A stretch of 64,000 nt of DNA from Parambassis ranga (Eukaryota > Chordata > Actinopteri > Ambassidae). This document shows positions 38,206 through 53,200 of this stretch, piece after piece; the first letter of the stretch is position 1; each line of letters starts with the position of its first letter. The stretch spans positions 3,162,001 to 3,226,000 of the forward strand of contig NC_041030.1 in assembly GCF_900634625.1 (NCBI RefSeq), written 5' to 3'. Under the pieces are notes generated by a model, which saw nothing but the letters and a program-made list of their open reading frames with translations, was not told where the DNA came from and made no database searches. Position numbers and translations under genes: made by a program.

Positions 38206-41200
38206 AAACCTGTTTTTTCCAGTGGTCTGTAGCGGATGGATGTTTTTGTACATTTCCACCCCTCTAACAGCAGAATGTTTGGGTCTGAGGCCAAATCTAA
38301 AGAAACAAGGGGGTGAGAGTGTGTATCTGTACAGGGCTCTAGAGTGCGACCATTTTGGGCGCACATGCGACCTAATTTCTCAAAGGTGCAACCAAAAAAT
38401 ATCAGAGGTCGCACCAGTACGACCAGCAGTAAGAGGGAGATACGTTCTCCGCGACTCTCAAAAGTCTCCAACAACAGACACACATTGGGCTCATATCGTG
38501 GTCTGAACCAATCAGAGACGGTGAAGGGCGGGACCTCCGTGTGTGTGTCTTTGAAAACGTGTCTGCTGCGGTCAGCAGAGACCGAAAATTCAGAAGAAGA
38601 ACGCGGACATATGCTGCGCAGAGCGGATGCTGTGTGATAAAGCTTGTTCCATGCAGCACGAGAACAGAGAGATCTGGACCAAGGTGACGAGAACAAAGTC
38701 CGTTTCGGCCCGGACTTTTTAAAATGTGTGTGCAGAACTCATACGGCCCTCTGACTGTAGCGCGCAGCGCGCACACAGACAGACAGGTATTAAAGACGTT
38801 TCGCTGCAGAAACCGCAGTTTAAGTGAACATGCAGCGGAGGAGCAGGATTTGTTGCTACTATGCGGGTTTTGATAATTTGCTGTTGACCTGAATGAGTGA
38901 TGATAACGAGCCGGTCATGTTCAGGGAGGGGGCGTGACGTGCTCGTAGCATCATAACAGACTGAACAGCAGGTCTGAGGACAGTGTTATCTGACCTGTGA
39001 GGTTCATCCATGAAGGCTGAGTCACTCTGACAGCAGTCAGCTGGTTTTAAGGAGTTATAGAACATGGTTACATGACGAACGCCCATTTAAAAAGTATTGT
39101 TATTATCCTGCTATAGTGGAGCATTGTCTGTCAGTATGATGTCTGCATACAGCTAAACTGTAACAGACAGAATGAAGAGTCTGTCAGCTGGAGCTCAGCT
39201 TTAGAAAGAGAGGAGACAGAGGCAGAGAGGAAGAGAGGTGAGGAAGATGAGAGAAGAAGTACTGTAGCTGCATTAGAAACGTGAATCTCAATCACAGCTA
39301 TTAAATAAATAAAGGTGTATATAATTTAAATAATTTTTAATTCCCATTGCCAGATAGATAAGTGAGGAGCGACAGCCAGAAAATACAGAGAGAAAGCAAA
39401 CAGGGAACTGAAGAGTGCTGTAACTTTGAATCTTCATCATGGATTTCTGACAGGCAGACTTGTTGGATAGTTTGTCCATAATTTGAATGAGTACTATCGG
39501 TACATGTATTTGTTTATTTTTATTTACCTGTGTTCATTAAACAAGGTCCAAAGTCAGTTTAGGATGATATGTTATTATTAAGCCCGTTCATATTTCCTAG
39601 AGATCAATTTTTGGACCTCAGTATTTCTAAAACTTTAGCTACAGCCCTGCGAGGCCGTCAGGTAAACAGTAGATGTAGCTGCAGATGATGAGAGAAGATG
39701 AAAAGAACTTCTGCATTAAGACAGGTGTCAAGTTAAGGCCTGATCCATAAAATATATGGACAGCATTTAAAAAACAGCTGTGTGATGTGTGATGCGGTGC
39801 ACCTAACTTTTGTGCCGGTGCACCCAAGAAAAAAAGGTTAGGTGCACCGGTGCAACCAGTGCAAAAAGTTAGTCTAGAGCCCTGCTGTATCTGTGTTTTC
39901 TGTCATGGTGGCTTACACACACACATCTACAGCTAGAAGAGTTTTATAAAATATGGCTCCTGCATCTGAAAAAAAGCAGCTGCCTCAATCAGGCTGTCTT
40001 TACACACTTTTGATTTCTGACACTACACACCACACACTCAATGAAAACTACATCCTCAGAAAATGAGTCACTCCCCTCATCCTCCTAGTGAGAGGCGCTT
40101 GCTGTGGCAGGCAATTTGTAGCCCCCCTAACATGTGTCACAACACAGTCCTAACAGCCACAGACACACTGACAACTGCACATGCGAATGCCCCGACACAC
40201 ATGTTTTGAGCAGCTCTGGCTAATTGCAGCAGGAAGTAAAAGTCTTTCGTTAGGACCTTCTGTACTGACCTCATCATACCCAAACAGGAACAGTGACCGT
40301 CGGCTCTTCCTCAAGTGCCCAGTCTATCCTGAGCACTGATTAGCATTCTTCCAAGCTGTGACTCCAATGTGCTGTAATGAATCTGGGAATTAAAGCACGT
40401 TAATTACAGGTTATCATTGCATTGCAAGCCCCCAATTAAACACAGCCAATGAAGATATTTAGCACTCATTTTGTCAGCACACTGGTGTCCATTTTAGTAT
40501 CATATGCCCATTGACTGCAAAGATAGCTACTAAGGAAGCAAAGGGCATCTTTTTTGCTTTTATTCCTGCTTGAGCTTCGCAAATAAGTTACAGTATGTCT
40601 GTCTTCCCTCCCCCTTCACTGCCTGGATGTGAGTGTGGCTTAGTCTCTTTTTTCCCATTCTTTGTGTGTGTGTGTGTGCGTGTGTGTGTGTCCTCATGGC
40701 AGTGTGATTAATAGCCGCTTTTGAACCCTGCCAGACTACAGGGGCGTCTTTAAACTAATCTCTAATGGCTCATCTCTCCTTGGGCGATCCGCTCTGCTTC
40801 ACCTGCCCACCTGCATCCAGGGGTCACTACACACACACACACACACTTAAATACATGCATACATGCTCACATTCGCTAACTTAATTGAGAGTGGGAGGTG
40901 TCTTAATCTCATCCAGTAGGCCGGTGTCCACAGGGAACAGTCTGTGGAAGTGAAATGACACAAGCCAGCAGCTTAAGCATGCCAAGAGGCTTTCACTGAG
41001 AGCCAAATACTCTGTTTAACATTATACTCCACTTCCTCTCTGTAATGTTTGAGGATTTTCAGAAGCATCTTCTTAAATTACAGAAGAAACAATGTTACTT
41101 TTTTTAATAGCATGAAAACAAAATGTGGAAAAAGCTCAAGTGTGGCTTGATAGAAACTGCTTTACTGTTAGTTTCACATTAAAAAAAACTCGAGTTCACT

Positions 41201-43521
41201 ATGAAAAAAGTATGGCTCATAATTCACTGTGAGCTATAAGCTTAACAAGGAGAGCCCATAAGAAGCCCTTCAGAAATGATAGTACACATGAGATGCAAAC
41301 ATCCCCTTATTCTTTTCTGTTCATCTCCTTTTATGGGCCTGCAGCAGTGGAGGGTCAAACATGGCGGCAGCTGAAAGATGATGAAAGAAGTAGTTGAAGG
41401 AATGGAAGAATAATAATGTGTCCAGATGAGTATAGTGCTGAAGTTTGTGGACACGGTTGCATCTCATATCTACTCTCTGTCTTTTAATCTTTTCTTCTAT
41501 TCTTTGTGTCATAGAACAAAACAAACACCCCCCCCCCATCTCACATCCGCAGATGAACGCACAGATACACACACAAATAGCCCCGACGTTTAGCGGCTCG
41601 ATTAACATGAGGAGAGCGATCTGCTGTAATCACGCTCGGAGCGTTGCGTCTGGCGGCAGAGAGGCCTTTCACATCCATGAATACACCCTCCCCTGTACAC
41701 ACAATGGCGCCAATTTAAATGCAAATCCTGACATTCCCATCACTCAGCCTCCCGACGCCCGCTTTACCAAAAAAGCCCCTGCCGCATCGGCCCGGATCTA
41801 AATGAGCCATGATCTGCACAACTGTACGTCTTATCTGTGTGTTGAAGTGTGCATGAGAATATAAGTGTATGAGAAACATGGCGTGACAGATGATGAGAGA
41901 GAAAGCCGGCGAGAAAAAAAGGGATGCTGTGCTCTGTTGTGTATACAGGTCTGTTGGAGATAGTGCCGAGTTGGTTAACTGCTGTTCGTTCAGGAGGGTT
42001 ATTCCTGCCTCTCATACCCAATACTCCACGACAAATAGAATCTGGATGTAGTGCAGGAGTGTGTGTATGTAGATCTCAGTGTACACAATGAAGCATTTAG
42101 GAAGCACTGACACATGCACTCACAGATTTCCCTCTCTTTCCATATGGCCCATCAGGCAGCTCGGTGTTTGTGCCAAACCTCAGATCAGTCCCCAAATGAT
42201 CTGCTGTAATCAGGCTCTTGACTGGCCCCTCCTTACATCTAGGGGTTATATTTTGCCTATATAGAGGCTTGTGGCTGCCCAACATGTTCCTCAAAACTTA
42301 ACAAAAATAAGAAGAAACACTGATGATACACAATTCCTCTGCTGGACATGCATATGTCTCCAGGGTTTGCCACAACCACTCAGAACCACGATTCTTCCAG
42401 CATGCATTGGTCCGTGGTGTCCCATTATTTCTATTAATCATCTTTCCATCCATCAGAATGGAGGATAATCTTGTTACATTGTGCAGGCCGGAGCCTTCCC
42501 CTCAGTTTATCTCCAATCGATTTTCCTGCCAGTATAATGCACAAAGTCATGCCATAAAAGCTAATATGTTACTACAAGGTTTGTGTAGCTCAACAGAATA
42601 GCCGAGGCGGGAAGACACACCAGACCCACCCACCACCACCTCCTCCATCTCCTCGTCTTCTCGCAGCATGTTTGGGAAGAACTGTAAGAAAAAAACACAT
42701 AATTAACATAAAACTCATTAAAATCAGAGCTCGGTCTGGAATTCCCTGCCAACCGCCAACGTTGGCCACCATTTTGTTGCACCACCAACCACCGCGCATC
42801 AAAAAGATGGTGAGAGGAAACCAGCTGGATTATGTAATGAGGGTAAACAAGTCTCAAGCTGCGGGGTGGGTGGGGGGATGATAATGGCTGTGCATAAGCA
42901 CACAACTCTAATTAAATTCCTCTCCCCATGTCATAACTCTGCCTACCAAATATCTTCTCATCCTTTTTAGACAACTCAAAAAGAAGACTCAGAAATGATT
43001 CTCCTCCTGCCTGTGATAACCGTTCCAATGATTAAAGAGCCCTTTGGAAAAATAAGTAGCCAGCACTCAGGCAGCTAATGATCTGTCATTGGTATTGAGC
43101 ACCTATAATTTTTTTCTTTTTTTTTTTTTGCCCATGAGCCAATAGAGTCTGTCTTTGGAGTAAAGAGTCACAGAGAACAGGAAGCCTGGGGAAATAGGAA
43201 TCATTTAAGGAAACCCCCATGAGCTGCTTGCTTCCTTGGCCACTTAATTCCATCAACCAAAAATAAGTAGAGCTCAATACTGTTTAAGTCCTCATCTGTA
43301 ATCGTAGTAATGCTAATGAGGCTAATGCTAGTAGAGAAGTCCCAGCGTGATGGTCATTAACATTTCAGCTGCAGCATACCAGTGTTCAGAGCTGTGAGCG
43401 AAGGAAGCCCCGGAGGCATCATAGGGGCTCACAGTCCTCCCTGGGGAGACAGCATAGCTCTTTTCTTTGTTCCCTGGGGGAGAAGACATCAAATCCTCTC
43501 TCTGTTGTATATGTTGGCTTC

Positions 43522-43553
<32 letters not shown>

Positions 43554-46500
43554 TTCACAAGAGTCTCCTTCAAAGCTTTGTCTTTGGTGTTGCCTTGCCT
43601 CTGTATGCAATCTTTTCCTGTCTCTCAGTCATTCTTTCTAAGACTTTATGTTTGTTGAAGTCTGACATGTTTGTTGGTGCCACCTGACAGGGAGGAATAA
43701 TAAGGAGGATGTTGCTTACCATATCACTCTTATTGCAAGGAATTGCCACCACAGATCTGTATTAATAACACATCCAAAGCACAGATTTTTTTCCCTTTTT
43801 CCCTTCCATCACTCACTACTTCTCACCTCTTATTCACCCTGTCCTCTGCTTTCTTTTTTCCCCTCATTAGTCAGCAACTCTCACCTCAGCTGGCTTTTCT
43901 CAAAGTCTATCCCCCGGCTGCCTAATTCTTCTCTCAGACAAATCTGTCTGAGTCACCCCCCATTTAGCTCGTCCATCTCTCTCGTCCTAACCGTCCTCTC
44001 GTCTCTTATCTTCTAGAGGGTACCCAGATGACCCAATCGAGGCAGAGCTGATCGATGAACGCCACCCTTACATCCATGGCATGTATTCGGCGCCGCTCGC
44101 TCAGCCGGAGAGGGGTAGCATGGCCAGCCTGGATCGCATGGGAGGCCGGCGCTCGCCTTCCATTGACAGCATCCGAAAGGACCCGCGCTGGCGTGACCCT
44201 GACCTGCCCGAGGTCATCGCCATGCTCGGCCATCCCATCGACCCGGTCAAGTCCAACGCCGCTGCCTACCTGCAGCACCTGTGCTACGAAAACGATAAGA
44301 TCAAGAAGGACGTGCGTCAGCTGAAGGGGATTCCTGTTCTGGTGGGCCTTCTGGATCATCCTAAATCTGAAGTCCACCGCAAGGCTTGTGGTGCTCTGCG
44401 CAACATCTCCTACGGCAAGGACAATGACAACAAGGTGGCCATCAAAAACTGTGACGGCATCCCGGCGCTTATCCGCCTGCTGAGGAAGACCAATGACATG
44501 GAAGTACGAGAACTCATCACCGGTAAGAGGAGAAGTTCTAAATGCAGACTCTCATGTCTCAATTATGATTATTATTATTATTATGATTAGCTATTAAAGC
44601 TCTCAAGGTTATTAAATGAGTACACACATTAATGTTTTGCTTTTAACTACTTAATAAGATGTGTCATGTGAAATTATTATAAATGATATTGGAAATGGCT
44701 TCTGGAATTGCATCCCTCACCCTGCTATAGGTACAGGATCCTTATGTCACACAAAAACCACCTGCATAGCAGCATAGCAGTCAAGCCTTGTTGGCTGTCT
44801 TCTCCACTAACTGTAGGATTCTTCTTCCTGTCCGCCTAATTAGTCTCAACTCTCGTTCACGTACTGAAGCGCTGCTTTGAAGCCTTTAAGCTGATTTGAT
44901 AGTACCTTAGTATGCCAGTCCATTCCAATCACCGGCTGCGCGCTTCCCGACGCTTATACATTCTGTCCAGTCGGCTGCCATAATCTAACGCTCTGCATAG
45001 TAATGCAGGACTGTGCCATGCTATTTTAAGAAGCAGACTTCTAAGTGTTTTCCATAGATGACTATTTAGCAGCATTCACGTCTATATATCATCTTAGAAG
45101 CCTTACATTATGTGATAAGTATGTGTCCCAGGCGTGCTCGCTTAATTAGTGGTGGAGTGCTTAACTCCCTGTATGCTAGCGAGGACAGATAAGGACGTAT
45201 TCAAAGCTGCAATTAGTCATTCTTAATTCAAGACCAGATGCGTCTTCAGTCTTGGAGAAGGCTCTCCTTGACACTACTGGTCACACTACAGAACCAATAT
45301 TGTGAAACAAGAAGTGAAGTGCAGAGAACCAGACAGCATGTAAACATTGATTTTAGTAAAAATGCTCGTTGTTGCATTAAGTAATGAAATATGTTTTAAT
45401 TCCTTTAAGAGGAGCTATTGATTCAGATAGGGTTTCCTCTCCTTGACCTGGTAAATGTCAGCTGGGGAATACAGTTTTGTGTGTGTCTGCTCAGCTAATC
45501 CCCAACACGATTGCTTTGACCTGACACACTGTGGCTTGCATATGCACACTGTGGCATCTGAGAAGAGTCTTTTGTTTTCTTTGTGAGAAATGAGAACCAC
45601 TTGAAAAGTGAGATACCTGACCCTTTGTTAAAAAAAGGAGGAGGTTACTCCTCAGGTAGATTTACAGTTTAGATATGATTTCGGCAGCTGTCAGTGGATT
45701 CTAGCTGGGTGTCATGTTGTGAATATCTGTGAGGCTTAAAGGTGCGACTATTAGTAAAACATACTGGCTATTGACAGCTTTAATCCAGATGTATTGACAG
45801 TGATCCTGGTCCCTAAAACCCCCCATGCTTGTTACACTGCTGTGTGTGTGTGAGTGCTTCCCTTTGCTGTGACAGAGATGTTGCAGTGAGCGATGACGGT
45901 GCCGCAGCAGAAATGATTGCCTTTACAGAACCGTGTTGCTCCCTATCGTAGCTAAAAATAACCTTGCACCACAAGACAAGGAGGACAGAACGGAGGGAGC
46001 CCCTCCACCCATCCCCTCTCCCGCTCATTATCCAACCCTCCCACACTCAATCTAATTTTTTTTACTCCTTCATTCATTATCTGCACTCTGACTGGTTTTT
46101 CTCCCTACCCCAGCCTCTGGCTCCAGCTTTAGGTTTTCCGCTGGTGGTGCTCTGGCCCTTGCTGAAAACAGGCCAGTCACAATTCGAGCTCAGCTTACAG
46201 CCTCAGCCTGAGTGGCTAGAATTGGCCCTGTTTTTCTACAATTAAATATAATTGGGGGGTTTTAAATATAGGCCCCTTTTCTTAGTCCATGTGTTTAAGA
46301 GTTTGCTGTTGGACTTTGTGCTGTCCCTGTAAAACCACACAGAGCTCTGTTTTCTACGGGGAGGAAACGGATGACGTGGAAGGAACCTAGTGGTTTTATT
46401 TTCCAACACACAAGACAGACAGACAGAGACAGACTAGCGGTTCATATTTTTAGAGCTTTGTACCACTCAGAGTAATTCTATTTCCCTCCCGGTAGGCTCT

Positions 46501-47176
46501 AGGCTGTTTGCACCCTCCAGCAATTCCCACTCTGGAAATGTAGATTATTAAGCGGATTTGTCTCCCGTTTTACCTGCAGGAGATGTCTGAGTTTTTGTGG
46601 AGTGACAGTCAGGAAGGTGCTGCGGCATGCCTTTGTCATTGGATGAAAAATGCATATAGGGCAAGTTGTCATAGATGTAGGCTAAGAAGACTGAAATAAT
46701 GTCTAGACGCTCACGTGTGTCTGTGGCACAATTCTGTGTGAATACATTTCTCAGTTGATGCTCAGTTGTAAAGTTTTGAAATTTGTGTGGCCTTAATTAG
46801 AACTATCATTTTAGGGTGTGTTCTCATTTGTACTAGAGTCGGTCCAGACCAAAGCAGAATTAGAATTAGTCCTGGCAGACATCACCAGGCGCAGGGCTAC
46901 CCTGATTGGTTGGACATGATAAGGCTTATTATGTGACTCAGGTGTTTTAAAACAGTGCTTTGGTCAACTAAACTGAATTGTTTGCTTACAATGAGTTTGT
47001 GCTGTGAGGTGAGAGTGGTGTGAGAGAAACACAATATGTGAAACACAATAATGTGGCAAAAGACACGAAAAAGGCATTGATCACTAATTAATAAAGTTCA
47101 TTTTTGTTAGCATTTAAATAATGACTAGTCCATCTTTAAACTGTTCGAAATAATAATATATATATATAATAATACA

Positions 47177-47217
<41 letters not shown>

Positions 47218-50200
47218 GTATATATATATATATACATATATATACACATATATATATACATATATATACATATATATATACACACATATATATACATATA
47301 TATACATATATATATACATATATACATATGTGTGTGTGTGTGTGTGTATCCCCTTGTTCTCTTGTAAAGAGCAGTGAGATGGTAAGATGTTTCACAGCAT
47401 CCATTTGTCATAGCATGTGAAGTACAGTTGTGTCAATGAATAATATTGGCTACATCCCATGTAGGTGTCCTCCTTCTTAGTTTTTGGTATTTTTGTGCTG
47501 CTTGCTTGAATATAATTCAATTGATGGGGGTCCGTAATTTCACACAAACACATACACATATACAATAACACAATTTTTCAGACAAGCATTACTGTTGGAC
47601 TGTGAAGGACACCAGAGGACAATGATTACTGTCTAAATCAGATCACAAGAGTCCCATCTGGACAGTACTGAACTCTGGAGAATTCAAATAATGATAATTA
47701 AGTCACAGCTCCTCTTTTTTCTCAGCACCATATGCAGTAGGAATGTGATGGTGCATCAGGAACATTACGTAAATACTGCGCTGTATCCTTCATGGTTCAG
47801 GGGCCCGATGCTAACCAGACAGATCTGGCTCAGGATCCTGCTCTCAGCACTGTTTCGGTAGTTAAACCGTGTTCCATGTTAGTGTGCTGTTTCTGTATGC
47901 AGGACACATGTGCATAGGTGTGACTCATACTTGTGGACACGGTGCTTATGATAATGTAGAATATGGAGAAGTCATTTTCGAGAAGCGGGACATACCTCAG
48001 GTCCCCCACTGTGATCCAAGAGACAACATGCCGAGTTCATCATCACCATATGTCTCTGAGGAATGTGTGTGTGTGAGTCTCCTATATACACACACACACC
48101 CACATATATATATACCTTGAATTTTGTGATTATTTTAATACGTCAACTTATTGAGGTCTACTTCCTCTCTCTCTTCCTGCTTTTTTCAAACTGTGCCTTC
48201 GTCCTTCTTTACTGTGATGGATGGTGTAAGGGTTGAGGAGGAAGAGGAGAGGGAGGAGGAGGAGAAAGGTAATGGGCAGAACTAAGTTAATAGTCCTGCT
48301 TGAAGAGCAACATGCCTGCCAGTGGTGCCTGGAAAATTTAATTAGCCTCGACCCCAGTTGCAGTTTCAGTCCCACTCCCAGTCCTAGTTCCAGTCCCTCC
48401 AGCCTTGACATTCAGGAATCAGCAGGCAAAAAAAGAAAAGAGGATGTAAGAGAAGAAAGATCCAGTGAGGCAGGAAGCCACAGCTTGCCTCCCAAATTGT
48501 CATTTACTTTGTCAAATATATATAGTTTCTTATACAAATCAGATCTCTATGTGGAAATGATGGAGTGAGAGCTCAGATAACAGCGTTTCCAGTTTGATAT
48601 CTTTTCACTACATTTCCATATTTACGCAAACTGCAACATCTTTGGAGACATCTTGTACTACAGTTCTGATTACATATCATTCCATTACATTTTATAAAGT
48701 TTTTTTTTCACTCAGACTGTTTACCCCTTCAGTGCTCTTCTCAACAGATAAACAACATTAATAAACCAGTAAGGAATGGCAGTGTTTAGATCTTGAAAGT
48801 ACTTGGACTCAGATATAAAAATGTCATGTTAAAGTCTTGGAATTTTATATGTTAGCCCTGCTGGGAATGCTGTCTTTATGAGATGACAAACTTGGGAGAA
48901 ATGTGACTTATAAGATCATAATTCACTGTTTGAACCGGTGACTTCTTTTCCCGCCGGATGTAAACACTCAGCATGAAGCATGAAGAAGCATTAAGATCTG
49001 ATCATCAAAGCTGAGCTGGAGGTGGAAAAAAACAAATCTGGAAAACACAAGTAATCATTTTTTTAACCTGTTTGAAAGAAGGCAGATTTAGAAAACCGAG
49101 GAAAGGATTTTTGATTTACAAATAGTGAATTATGGACAGTTTGTTATAATTGTAGGTGTGTATGAATACACAGAAACAGCTCACTTTGGGATAAAGGCAA
49201 TAAGTGCCTTATTAGTGGCTGAAGTTTTAAGACATTTGAAATGAACTGTGTTTTATTGTGCAGTCATGTGTATTGAGGCTTGTAAAATCTGCTGTCAGGG
49301 GTTGGACCTGTTGCTATGACAGCACACGAAATGGAACAGAAACTTGTAGATGAAAAAAATTAGTCAAACATGTTTCCAATGTTGTGAAAGAGCTTGTTAC
49401 TGCCGATCATCTTTAATCCTTGATGAACCAATCATCAGCGGGTGCACAGAGCTCTGTAAAAACAGAGGTTTTGGAAGTTTAAACAATGGTGTTAGAGCAG
49501 CAACTGTTGCTGCACAGCAATCTGGTAAGTCTTATAAAACTATTTCCAAACCAAGAAATTTAAGACCATTGTTAATCAGAGTGTAGCATCCAGTCAATTA
49601 AACTTCTGAGATATTGTTCTGGTCAGTTAAGTAGCAGAGGGGGTTGTTAATCAGTAACAGTTGCTCTGGTGTTAAAGATATTAACAACAGGTGCACTACA
49701 GGAGCAGAAATGAGATGACCCTAAAACAGGAATGGTCTCACAGGTGGAGGCTGCTGACATTTTTTCCTTCATATCCTCATTTTTACTAGTTTTTTTACCT
49801 ATACACTACAGAGGTTGGACAGGCAGTCCAGCTGCTCCACGATGGCACATCAGTGCGTTCCATTGCCAGAGGGTTTGCTGTTTCTCTCAGCACAGTCTCA
49901 GGAGCATGGAGGAGATTTCAGGAGACAGGCAACTGTAGGAGAGCTGGTCATGCTGCCTGTAACATTCAGCATGACCAGTTTGATGGTGGTTCAGTGGTGG
50001 TCTGGGGAGGCATATCTCTGGAGGGACACATAGTTATCTACAAGCTAGGTATTGGCACCGTGACTGCCATTAGGTATTAGGATGAAATCCCTTGACCCAT
50101 TGTCAGACCCTACGCTGGTGATGATAATGCACAGCCTCATGCGGCCAAGTGATGCTCAGGTCAAGATGTAAGGGGAGATACCCCAGGACAGGTGTTAATG

Positions 50201-53200
50201 AAATCAGAGCTGGGTATTCATATCAGGTGTGAAGTGAGCCTTTGACAACAGTGCTGCATGGTATCTGTCTCAGGCCTGAGACAACCCTAACACGCCTACC
50301 TCTGACAGCCTGACAGAGGACAGCAAATAGGACTAAACGTGATACAGAGTCGCTGGCTTGAAACAGTGGCAGGACATGGGATGGAGATCATCACTTCCAC
50401 AGCACTCTGTCATCTTAAATAACATTCTGTCAGTGGGCTGTGTGCCTGTCCTATTTGATGGATCACAGCTACAGCAAAGACATGCCTTTTCCCTCCCCTC
50501 CAGCATATGTGATTGGTGTATAGCATTCCAACAATCCTGACCAATGTTTCTGCTGAAACACCTGAGGTGGTGGCGAGCAACCAGATGGAGGAAAGTTTGC
50601 ATGAGCGTTATTTAATGCAACAGATTTTTTGACCGGGCTCAGGTACCTCCAAACCTCATGAGTTTGCTTTACACAAATCCCTCTGCTAACATGTTGGGCA
50701 TGGCCTTCATGGTTCAGACACAGTCGGCATGCTCTGCTTAAACTGGAGATATCACGGACCATTAATCTCATAGTGGGGGCATAAGCAGAAGGCTTGATTA
50801 TGAAGCTTAATCATTTAAAAGAATGAGACAGATTTCTTTTGAGGATTATTAATGTGCTGTTTGTTTCTTCTTCATCTGCTAAAAAAATGTGTTGCTCATA
50901 AATTACTCCTAAATATTTCCCATTCAGCGCATGACAAAAACACTGCACCCAGAAGTTTTCTTTGTCTCGCGGTGCTCATCACGCTCATGTGTTGACTGCT
51001 TGTCACAAGTCAAGCCGATGCTAATGGCACAACAGTGGAGGTAATCAAGCCTTGTCAGCCTTGCGGGGCAGGCATGAATGTTAGCTAGCTGTCATCGTAC
51101 CAGCACACACACACACACACAACACAAGTGCAAATTTATATTTAATTGGATTCATGCCTGGGTGATGATGCTTTCTATCCTGTGCTTGTTTGGAATAAGA
51201 GACTTAAAATGTGAAAAAGACAAGTGGAGAAAATATGCACCAAGGATGGAGCACATGGTGGTCTGCATTCAGAAGAATGAATGAATAGTAAAATTCTGAC
51301 CACACTCTGTCCTCAACACATAGCCTAATCACAGAGCGCTAACATGTAATTTCTTCAATCAGAGCTTCGATTCTGCTGATGGAGGAACATCCATATTTTT
51401 AAATAACATCTCAGCTTGTTTAGGTCCAAGCTTAACGTACCATGAAAGTGCTTGTAAAAAAAAAAATCAATATTGAATTTGTAGAGGTATGAAATTTACA
51501 GTAAATGCATGAAGCACAAAATTAATCCAGCCTTCATTCAACAATGTAATTACCAGAGGTTTGCTTGTTTAGGGCTTTAGGGGGATATTTCTCCCTGAAA
51601 TTAGCCTGTCAGGCAGTCTTAACTCCCACTTCTGTTCCCAACAAGCTGAATAGTTTCAGGTAGTGTGCGATGTAATTGACGATCATACACTACAACAAAG
51701 ACTGAAAATAATGATATTACAGCAAGGCATTAAATCCTTTATAGCCCTATTAACACTATCCCATCTGTTGTGATGATCTCTGCACAGATACAGTTCTGGT
51801 TTTCAGATTAAGTGTTTATAAAGCATCACACTCAGGATTTGTGTGTGAATGCAGCCATGCTTGAAGCCACACCTCAGCTCACACTTCTAATAGTTTCCCA
51901 GTCAGACACTGGTGACGCACAGGAAGTCAGTCTAATTGCGAACTGTAGTAACACAGGGGCAGGGTTTCTACTTGGGGTTTTTACAGAGATGTGATAGAGA
52001 GAGACTAAAGAGGCTAACATTATGTGCTGTATAATCACATAAACTAATTAGTTTTTTTTTTCAGTGTCTTGCCAATGGAAATCCATTTTCTTCTAGCACA
52101 ACCACACCAGAAGGGCAGAAGTTATTTTTAGCCCAGGTCTGTCCGCCGAGATGTTTCTTTTTCCTCTGTGTATGGAGAGCATGATTTAACAGAGGAAATA
52201 GTGACCGTCTGGAAAATGCACAGAAAGTGTTTTAAAGAACAGGGCCAGGAAGTGCGACTGTTTCACTGCTCCACTAATTGTGTGTTGTTGCGGTCCAAGA
52301 CAGAGTCTCCCACTGTTATATGTGATTATGTGTGCACTTATATAACGCATGTGTCTTTGAGGACGTCAGCATTTGAGTGAGGGTGTGAATGGGAAGTTAT
52401 TTTTTGGATTAAGTAGACATTCTTAAAGATACTATTTTTATATGTTGAGTAATCTTAATCCTAAATACAGGAGATTGCAGTGATTTGGACCTTTCATACA
52501 CCTTTAGTTTTTGAAGCTATAAATGCCATCTGAAGGTCTGAATCTGAAAGAAGAAGGAAAAAGTGCTTTGATGGCAGACAAAGACCCTCAGGGCTGGATT
52601 AACGAAAATAAAAAACAATATGTGTGTCAAACATGGACCTCAGTGTGGGTTTTCTTTTTTTTTGTTTGTGCTCCTCAAACCAGAATATCTCTCTCTGTGC
52701 AGCTTCCATGTTGTCCGTGTGTGCGGAAACCAATCTGAAGCTGCTGCTTTAACGGAGCATTTTATTTTCTTTGGGGTTGGCTCTGCTGCCAAACATTCCC
52801 TTCTCGGTGCTTTGTCTGGCCGCCTCTCTTTTGTGAAACCTCAGGATGCACATACCCAGCTCAATTTAGTTTACCTCCTTCTTTTGCCTGAGTATAAAAT
52901 AGGCTGGCTGTTAGAGAGATGTGCAGGCGCATGGAAAATAATCTTTTTTTTTTTTTTGCTGCTTGGATTATTTGGAAGAGTAAACAGGGAACAGGAGTGA
53001 TTGATACACACAGTCTGTCTGTGAGATACTTGTACACACAGAGTTATTTAAACTGATCCTGTAAACACACACTATAGAATATCTGTGTATTAAGGTCCAA
53101 GTGGCGGATTATTCCATCAGCTGAGAAGTGTCATCACAAAGTCATGTGACTTCATGGTTTTAAATATCATATATCTCAGTGGTCTTTGCACTGATTATGC

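Larger units (their letters stand above)
36945..44016 (+). other. arvcf intron between exons 4 and 5 (7.1 kb)
   Basis: The first 600 bp carries three stacked dispersed repeats, and 38331-39886 is a hAT-like element. A (GT)n tract lies at 38165-38203 and an A28 run at 43525-43552. A GC-richer non-repeat stretch at about 41530-41800 is unexplained. No coding segment was recognised. Confidence 0.8.

Noticed and set aside
38079..38696. Minus-strand frame of 205 codons
   Set aside because: It crosses a (GT)n tract and the end of the hAT-like element, contains a poly-Thr/His run from the microsatellite, and matches no transposase I know.
47114..47411. Three overlapping minus-strand frames rich in Tyr and Ile
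   Set aside because: They are translations of the TA/CA satellite and have no independent coding signal.
48233..48568. 111-codon frame with Arg/Lys-rich start and Ser/Pro-rich middle
   Set aside because: It derives from GGA-type and CCAGT-type short repeats inside an arvcf intron, with no start context or splice support.
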